A stretch of DNA of 7,417 nt. Source: Clostridia bacterium (GTDB lineage: Bacteria; Bacillota; Clostridia; Oscillospirales; CAG-382). Within the stretch, counting starts at the first letter, position 1; each line of letters starts with the position of its first letter. The notes under the pieces are model-generated. The model was not told where the DNA came from and did not search any database. It worked only from the letters and a program-made list of their open reading frames with translations. Of this stretch, positions 6,368 to 7,417 are shown in pieces. The stretch lies in the NCBI GenBank assembly GCA_017613815.1, contig JAGADB010000034.1, positions 1 through 7,417 of the forward strand. The letters are read 5' to 3'. The position numbers were made by a program, and so were the translations under genes.

Positions 6368-6649
6368 ATGAAAACGTCAAATGGATTTTTAAAGATATTA
6401 AAATACGTTATCATCACCGTTATCATATTGTTTCTCCTGTTTATCGCAATAAAACAGCAGATAGAGTTAAATTCGATCAATAAGGAAAATGCCGCTCTTG
6501 AAGAACAACTTGATAAACTCACTTACGAGAACGATAAAAAGGAAAACGACCTCGAAACGCCGAGCGAAGAGATGATGGAGAAATATGCGCAGGATGCAGG
6601 CTGGAAAGACCCCGACGCGCGATATTTCATAAACGATTTCAACGGATAA
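6368..6649 (+). CDS. divIC: Septum formation initiator DivIC/FtsB-family cell division protein
   Basis: This 93-residue single-pass membrane protein belongs to the FtsB/DivIC family, which joins FtsL and FtsQ/DivIB in the divisome and helps activate septal peptidoglycan synthesis. Features in order: a short cytoplasmic N-terminus (1-9), a transmembrane helix (10-28, ILKYVIITVIILFLLFIAI), and an extracytoplasmic coiled coil (about 30-62). The coiled coil has heptad positions Leu34, Ile37, Asn41, Leu44, Leu48, Leu51 and Asn55. A C-terminal segment, EKYAQDAGWKDPDARYF, corresponds to the family's conserved short helix and turn. A strong ribosome binding site, GGGAGGA (6358-6364), lies four bases from the ATG, the best in the window, so it may be translated more strongly than yabP and yabQ. 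Position after yabQ matches B. subtilis divIC. FtsB and DivIC cannot be separated by sequence; synteny favours DivIC. Confidence 0.9.
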   Translation: MKTSNGFLKILKYVIITVIILFLLFIAIKQQIELNSINKENAALEEQLDKLTYENDKKENDLETPSEEMMEKYAQDAGWKDPDARYFINDFNG

Positions 6650-6660
6650 GGACAAAAAAG

Positions 6661-7417
6661 ATGAGAAAAATAAGTACGGAAACAATAAAGGAAACTGTTG
6701 AAAAGCTCTTGACGGACGCAAATTACGAGCTTCCGGAGAGCGTTAAAAATTCGATAGAACAAGCGCGCGATAAGGAGCAGAACGCGCTCGCAAAGTCTGT
6801 TCTCGGAAAACTCTCCGAAAACCTCGATGCCGCTGAAAAAATAAACGTTCCCATATGCCAGGATACCGGAATGGCACTTGTGTTTATCGAGATAGGACAA
6901 GACGTTTTGCTTGAAGGAGAGTCTCTTGAAGACGCCGTAAACAAGGGCGTTAAAAACGCATATATAAACGGCTTTCTTCGCAAATCCGTCGTATCCGACC
7001 CGCTTTTCGGAAGAAAGAACACCGACGACAACACGCCGTCAATTCTTTACACCAAAATCGTAAAAGGGGACAGGGTAAAGATTTCCGTTATGCCGAAGGG
7101 CTTCGGAAGCGAAAATATGAGCGCCCTTAAAATGTTCACTCCGTCGGCGACAAAGGAAAAAATCGAAGATTTTATCGTTGAAACCATAAAAAACGCGGGC
7201 GGAAACCCGTGTCCGCCGGTTATTGTTGGCGTCGGAATCGGAGGAGACTTCGAATATTGCGCGTTTCTTGCAAAAAAAGCGCTTTTGCGCGATATCGATA
7301 CAAGAAATCCGGACGAAAACTACGCAAAAATGGAAGAAGAACTTTTACGTAAGATAAATAACTTAGGCATAGGCCCACAGGGCTTCGGCGGAGATACAAC
7401 TGCTCTCGGCGTCAATA
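6661..7417 (+). CDS. fumA: Class I fumarate hydratase alpha subunit, N-terminal part (3' end outside window)
   Basis: The frame from ATG 6661 stays open for 252 codons to the window edge, so only the first part of the roughly 280-residue alpha subunit is present. It encodes the oxygen-sensitive 4Fe-4S fumarase that interconverts fumarate and malate. Family motifs in order: PICQDTGMA (64-72, cluster ligand Cys66), SDPLFGRKNTDDNTP (about 112-126), MPKGFGSEN (144-152), NPCPP (182-186, ligand Cys184) with GVGIGG (190-195), and GPQGFGGDTTALGVN (238-252). The third cluster cysteine of the alpha subunit is expected just past the edge, as is a separate beta-subunit gene. The related L-tartrate dehydratase alpha subunit (TtdA) shares these motifs, so fumarase is the default rather than proven. 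AAGGA at 6648-6652, overlapping the divIC stop, lies eight bases before the ATG. It takes the place held by yabR in Bacillus. Confidence 0.88.
   Translation, partial: MRKISTETIKETVEKLLTDANYELPESVKNSIEQARDKEQNALAKSVLGKLSENLDAAEKINVPICQDTGMALVFIEIGQDVLLEGESLEDAVNKGVKNAYINGFLRKSVVSDPLFGRKNTDDNTPSILYTKIVKGDRVKISVMPKGFGSENMSALKMFTPSATKEKIEDFIVETIKNAGGNPCPPVIVGVGIGGDFEYCAFLAKKALLRDIDTRNPDENYAKMEEELLRKINNLGIGPQGFGGDTTALGVN

Overview
The window is a tightly packed run of ten genes, all on the + strand. Both ends are cut inside a gene. No gap between genes exceeds about 45 bases, and I see no rRNA, tRNA, CRISPR array, insertion sequence or intrinsic terminator. The gene content (RelA/SpoT, Dtd, HemZ, then YabM-MazG-RqcP-YabP-YabQ-DivIC) and the AT-leaning codon use point to an endospore-forming Firmicute, most likely an anaerobic Clostridia member. 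YabP and YabQ are families essentially confined to spore formers. A finer placement is not supported by what I can see.

Left block (1-2916): the C-terminal half of a long (p)ppGpp synthetase/hydrolase (TGS, zinc-finger and ACT domains), D-aminoacyl-tRNA deacylase (dtd), and the radical-SAM protein HemZ, whose start overlaps the dtd stop (ATGA). Middle block (2932-6649): the counterpart of the Bacillus subtilis yabM-yabN-yabO-yabP-yabQ-divIC cluster. It holds a MurJ/SpoVB-type flippase, the MazG NTP pyrophosphohydrolase (without the methylase domain of Bacillus YabN), the ribosome quality-control protein RqcP, the sporulation proteins YabP and YabQ, and the divisome protein DivIC/FtsB. Right edge (6661-7417): the N-terminal part of a class I iron-sulfur fumarate hydratase alpha subunit, open at the window end.

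Together the genes cover stringent response, translation quality control (Dtd, RqcP), nucleotide-pool cleaning (MazG), envelope, septum and cortex assembly (YabM, DivIC, YabQ) and central metabolism. They are most likely read mainly as one transcript, because start and stop codons abut or overlap and most genes have their own ribosome binding site.

I see no undescribed multi-gene system. The most interesting spot is the 45-base gap before yabP. Two interleaved inverted repeats there could hide the yabP ribosome binding site and start codon in read-through RNA. A plausible but imperfect sigma-E-like promoter sits so that a transcript starting from it would lack the masking arms. That is a testable model for limiting yabP translation to sporulation. 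Smaller points are the degenerate second MazG domain, start-codon reassignments for yabM and mazG, and the joining of the relA-dtd-hemZ and yab gene groups.
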